Of a stretch of 64,000 bases of DNA, positions 59,918 through 64,000 are shown one piece after another (within the stretch, counting starts at the first letter, position 1; each line of letters begins with the position of its first letter). The notes under the pieces were generated by a model that was given only the letters and a program-made list of their open reading frames with translations, did no database searches and was not told the origin of the DNA. This DNA is from Siphonodentalium dalli (taxonomy: Eukaryota; Mollusca; Scaphopoda; Gadilida; Siphonodentaliidae): the NCBI GenBank assembly GCA_032622095.1, contig CP136069.1:15544450-15608449 (forward strand). Direction: 5' to 3'. Both the position numbers and the translations under genes were made by a program.

Positions 59918-60640
59918 ACAATTTTTTCGCCGATTGCCACGAAACTTATATATATAATCATCCCCATGATATAATGAATCTGATGGTGTTTAAATATATC
60001 AAAAGGGGCGCCGTTCGAGTCAGGGCTGCACGGAAGGGGAGAGGGGCACCGAAATTGATAAACTACGTTTAGCGGCGAGGGACCATCTAGATGTAACCAA
60101 ACGGTCTACTAGGGGTAACTTTTTACGAGAAAGATAATGGTGCTGGTTAGAATTTACTAAAATGACGCCGTTGTCAGGGGCAGAAATGTTTGTCGCCGAT
60201 TGCTACTCAACTTATATATAATCATTCCCATGGTATGATGAATCTAATGGTGTTTTTTAAATATGTCATTCGCTTCAGGGATGTATACGGAAGGGGAGAG
60301 GAGAGCCAATATTGATAAAACTAATTTTAGCGCCGATTTCCACCAAAGTGATATATATTCTTCTCCATGATACAATGAATCTAATTGTGCGATTTAAAGA
60401 CTCAAATTTGCTGTCGTTTTGGATGAAAGATTGTGGGAGGGCACTCAATTTGATAATAATGGGTTTAGTCGCCGATTGCCACCACACTTATACAATATGG
60501 TATGAGGAGTCTAATGGTGTGGCATAAATAATTATGTCAAAAGTGGGGTCATTCGAGTCAAGGTTGGTGAACTGAAAGGCAGAGGGGCATCCAAATTGAT
60601 ACGCAAATAAATTTTAGCGCCAATTTTCACCAAAGTGCTC
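59918..60640 (+). repeat. Diverged tandem repeats, about 140-260 bp spacing
   Basis: The motif CGCCGATTGCCAC or a variant, followed by ATGATATAATGAATCTGATG-like sequence, occurs near 59929, 60192, 60331, 60468 and (partly) 60617. GGAAGGGGAGAGG also recurs (60035, 60290). The units are old and unequal. Confidence 0.65.
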
Positions 60641-60900
60641 ATGCAGACTATTTTGGTTGCCGGATGATAACTTTAGTCTTAGTTATCCGATTGTTTTCAA
60701 GTTTGGCATATGAATTGCTCACATGCAAATACAGGTCAAGTGCAAATTTTGGTTTGGTTCACCCACTTTTATCGGAATTATAGTCCTTGTTAACTTAGAA
60801 TTTGCCAATTATTTTGGTTTCCGGATGAGAACTTTAGTTTTAATTATGTCATTGTTTTCAAAATTGCTATTTCATTTCTAAAAATTACACTGGTTAAGTA
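60641..60900 (+). repeat. Pair of diverged direct repeats
   Basis: TATTTTGGTTGCCGGATGA followed by AACTTTAGTCTTAG (about 60648) and TATTTTGGTTTCCGGATGAG followed by AACTTTAGTTTTAA (about 60811) are two copies about 163 bp apart. Confidence 0.7.
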
Positions 60901-61534
60901 CAGCCATCTTGTCTGGGGACCTGTGTCCTAGCAGACTTGTATCTATACTGCGAGCGTACGAGAAGATTAATGGAACCAGAACATATTTATTTGCGATATC
61001 ACCAAAGTGATACGCATTTTATCATAATATATAAATATGTTTCGTGCCAATAACCATCAAATTCATAGAAGTTCTTCTCAAATGATACGAGGAATCAAAT
61101 CGTGCGTGTTTAAAAACGTATTATGAGCTAGCAAAACCGATACATAGAAGAAAGCATTACACGTGTATTTCTCATTTTATTTAACAGATACACATATTCT
61201 TGCAAACTGAGAGACCTCGAACTGTCAGGGTTTGCATATTAGAATGGATCATGTATATATTATAACACAACTGAGTCTGTTCCATTCAATATAGTTTCAA
61301 CACAAACAAAAATACAATGTTTTAAAACACTCAAAATCGCGCTCTGTGTCGGGCACATGTAGCTGATATACGTGCATATCAACATTTCTTTTAAACTGAG
61401 AATATTTCGCCAATAGATAGCGCCATGTACTGAGGAGCACCTGGACATTTGTTTAAAACATCTGTATCTTCGTGGGGATATGATAGCCGGGTGTCCTCAA
61501 AATCTTAGTCTAACCAACTAGATTGATTGATACA
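60901..61534. other. Intergenic, no feature recognised
   Basis: No repetition within the window, no convincing ORF and no RNA gene seen. Confidence 0.45.
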
Positions 61535-61873
61535 TCTCTATATATGTAAAGCCCAATTGTCGTCTTTAAATTTTGCGAACTCTTATGTTTATGATGTTCA
61601 CGTTTCATGTCACAACGTCTCACGTATATAAATAAATACTTCTTTATTGGTTGAACGGATTAATCGCGATAAACAAAATGACAATTGACAAGGTGAGCCA
61701 CTACTTACATTCCATGTGCGGAAACATGTTTTGTGATGCTATTTGAATATACAATTTATGAGAATACGTGTAACACTTTGAGCAAGAGTATTCTCTATTC
61801 CCACCAGATATCCACAACATGCAGAGGGTTTAACATCACTTTAACCTGGGCAACGCCGGGTAACCCTGCTAGT
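61535..61873 (+). mobile_element. Helitron-like non-autonomous element 3
   Basis: Starts TCTCTATATATGTAAAGCCC and ends GGGCAACGCCGGGTAACCCT followed by GCTAG and T. The GC-rich hairpin just before CTAG-T, and the TCT..TATATAT start, match the two elements at 7348-8311, which lie in the opposite orientation. No Rep/helicase. Confidence 0.5.
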
Positions 61874-62098
61874 ACAATCAATAAAGGTAAATTTACGACT
61901 CGAGTTAGTTCCAAGCGTACCACGAGGATAACGAGATAATAGCCCACATGATTATCGCATTATATAAGAAATTGTCGATATAAAATCAATATTAATTGAC
62001 AATCGGTCTCCTGAGCCACTGTCAAAATTAACGCACTTTTATGATTTTAGCTGCAGCCAAAAATTCAGTTACGAATTTCCGTGTACAAAAAACGTAAT

Positions 62099-62479
62099 CA
62101 AATTAGTGAACGTTCAGACGACCACGATTCAATCGTAGGTGGAAGGATTTCCGTCGTAGGAAGTAACTGATAGTTAGACTGCTCATGCTCACGTCAAAAT
62201 CGCAAGTCAAAAAATAACATCAAGCACTGTTTGATTTTAGATTCGAAATCGTGGCGTATCCTTGGATACCTCCACTTGAGACGTAATCGCGGTCGTGTGT
62301 ACGAAAAAATCGTGGCTGGAAAGATCGCAGGGTAGTCAATCACATGCTTTACGAACAACCTACGATATCATCATGTACGACGACATCGCGATCGTGTGAA
62401 CAAACTATCCACGATCTCGTCGGGCCCGATTACTCCACTTACGATTGTATCGTGGTCGTCTGAACGTTCACTAATTTAA
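62099..62479. mobile_element. MITE with about 44-bp terminal inverted repeats
   Basis: The left end AAATTAGTGAACGTTCAGAC continues with GACCACGATTCAATCGTAGG. The right end is its inverse with about two or three mismatches. The interior repeats ATCGTGG, CGATC and CGTACGAC-like words in both orientations. About 380 bp, no ORF. The flanking duplication is ambiguous because the terminus itself is AATT-rich. Confidence 0.75.
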
Positions 62480-62561
62480 TTGACGGAAGTGGATTGAATA
62501 ACAGGCGTTACCAAGCTGAAAAACAGAGTTCAATCCTCACGCTACGCGATGTCCTGCGTAT

Positions 62562-63757
62562 AGGGGACTGAACTTTGCATGGAGCTTGCGTATGGGACTG
62601 AACTCTGCATGGATTTTGCTAGGGGACTGAACTCTGCAAGGAGCTTGCGTAGGGGACTGAACTCTGCATGGAGCTTGCGTAGGGGACTGAACTCTGCATG
62701 GAGCTTGCATAGGGGACTGGACTCTGCAAGGAGCTTGCGTAGGGGACTGAACTCAGCATGGAGCTTGCGTAGGGGACTGAACTCTGCATGGATCTTGCGT
62801 ATGGGACTGAACTCTGCATGGAGCTTGCGTGGGGGACTGAACTCTGCATGGATCTTGCGTATGGGACTGAACTCTGCAAGGAGCTTGCGTAGGGGACTGA
62901 ACTCTGCAAGGAGCTTGCGTAGGGGACTGAACTCTGCAAGGAGCTTGCGTGGGGGACTGAACTCTGCATGGAGCTTGCGTAGGGGACTGAACTCTGCATG
63001 GATCTTGCGTAGGGGACTGAACTCTGCATGGAGCTTGCGTAGGGGATTGAACTCTGAATGGAGCTTGCGTAGGGGACTGAACTCTGCATGGATCTTGCGC
63101 ATGGGACTGAACTCTGCATGGATCTTGCGTAGGGGACTGAACTCTGCAAGGAGCTTGCGTATGGGACTGAACTCTGCATGGAGCTTGCGTAGGGGACTGA
63201 ACTCTGCATGGATCTTGTGTAGGGGACTGAACTCTGCATGGAGCTTGCGTAGGGGACTGAACTCTGCACGGAGCTTGCGTAGGGGACTGAACTCTGCATG
63301 GAGCTCGCGTAGGGGACTGAACTCTGCATGGAGCTTGCGTAGGGGACTGAACTCTGCATGGAGCTTGTGCATGGGACTGAACTCTGCATGGAGCTTGCGT
63401 GGGGGACTGAACTCTGCATGGAGCTTGCGTAGGGGACTGAACTCTGCATGGAGCTTGCGAAGGGGACTGAACTCGGCATGGAGCTTGCGTGAGTGACTGA
63501 ACTCTGCATGGAGCTTGCGCATGGGACTGAACTCTGCATGGAGCTTGCGTAGGGGACTGAACTCTGCATGGAGCTTGCGTAGGGACTGAACTCTGCATGG
63601 AGCTTGCGCATGGGACTGAACTCTGCATGGAGCTTGCGTAGGGGACTGAACTCTGCATGGATCTTGCGTAGGGGACTGAACTCTACATGGATCTTGCGTC
63701 GGGGACTGAACTCTGCATGGATCTTGAGTAGGGGACTGAACTCTGCGTGGAGCTTGG
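62562..63757. repeat. 30-bp minisatellite, about 40 units
   Basis: Each unit contains GGGGACTGAACTCTGCATGG then AGCTTGCGTA, with the main alternatives CATGG/CAAGG and AGCTT/ATCTT. Almost all units are 30 bp; single-base-short units occur near 62620 and 63581. Because 30 is a multiple of three and the unit has no stop in several frames, long repetitive ORFs appear on both strands (for example decapeptide KLHAEFSPLR on the minus strand and GLNSAWSLRR on the plus). I do not call these as genes. Confidence 0.95.
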
Positions 63758-64000
63758 TACGTTACGCGTGACACACATCGTGTAACAATTATGTTGATAA
63801 TGGGCGTGAACTCTAGCCACAAACGTGCTATATATACTATAATTAACGTGAATCTGGGAATATTATGCATATACTACATTATATAATATAACATTTATGT
63901 AATACATTGTACATTTGGCTAAAATCCGTACGAAAAGACAAGCCTTCTAAATTTTCATTCCGGCTTATCTGCCATCTGTAACATTACTGCGTACTCAGCC

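Noticed and set aside
62542-63870. 442-residue minus-strand ORF and its 301-330-residue neighbours, and the 305-residue plus-strand ORF
   Set aside because: They arise because a 30-bp repeat unit without stops is read in register. Several frames are equally open, and the one frame that extends outside the array has no recognisable domain.

Overview
The window is eukaryotic, almost certainly from an invertebrate animal. It has AT-rich non-coding DNA, LINE retrotransposons with esterase and PHD modules, Helitron-like non-autonomous ends, fold-back DNA elements and a very large satellite. I see no rRNA, tRNA, CRISPR array, bacterial gene or host protein-coding gene. A marine lophotrochozoan such as a mollusc is my best guess, from the style of the repeats rather than from any diagnostic gene.

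Left third (1-22.1 kb): nested mobile DNA. Two families of hairpin-forming non-autonomous repeats form the background, here called R1 (ends CCGCACATAAT / ATTATGTGCGG) and R2 (ends CAGCCTGTTCTCGTG / CACGAGAACAGGCTG). A 5'-truncated LINE (about 1005-4562, minus) lies in an R2 spacer. A 2,645-bp fold-back element (FB1, 1572-4216) interrupts that LINE and is flanked by the 6-bp duplication GAAATC; its arms are arrays of a 14-bp palindrome. Two Helitron-like elements lie end to end at 7348-8311. A second fold-back element (FB2, about 9064-20858) has arms of about 173-bp repeats. It was split by an 8.1-kb LINE (12536-20637, minus).

The 8.1-kb LINE is the only substantial coding content. On the minus strand it reads: leader, SGNH esterase-like ORF (19986-19237), long low-complexity ORF (19226-17541), PHD finger plus coiled coil (17544-16381), then endonuclease / reverse transcriptase / CCHC (16468-12874). 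Two single-base frame breaks, each beside a run of six A, interrupt it.

Middle (22.1-58.1 kb): one satellite. Degenerate 350-354-bp monomers lie on both edges. Between them are about 61 copies of a 538-bp higher-order unit, made of one full monomer (354 bp) and one truncated monomer (184 bp). The truncation point carries a 14-bp-stem hairpin. Sequence variants reveal longer periods of 2, 3, 5 and 7 units, including an exact-phase 3.76-kb duplication.

Right end (58.1-64 kb): a third inverted-repeat element (58151-59377) holding a 218-bp near-perfect palindrome, diverged tandem repeats, a Helitron-like end, a MITE with 44-bp terminal repeats, and a 30-bp minisatellite of about 40 units that is open in several frames. 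Overall this looks like gene-poor, repeat-dense, probably heterochromatic DNA.
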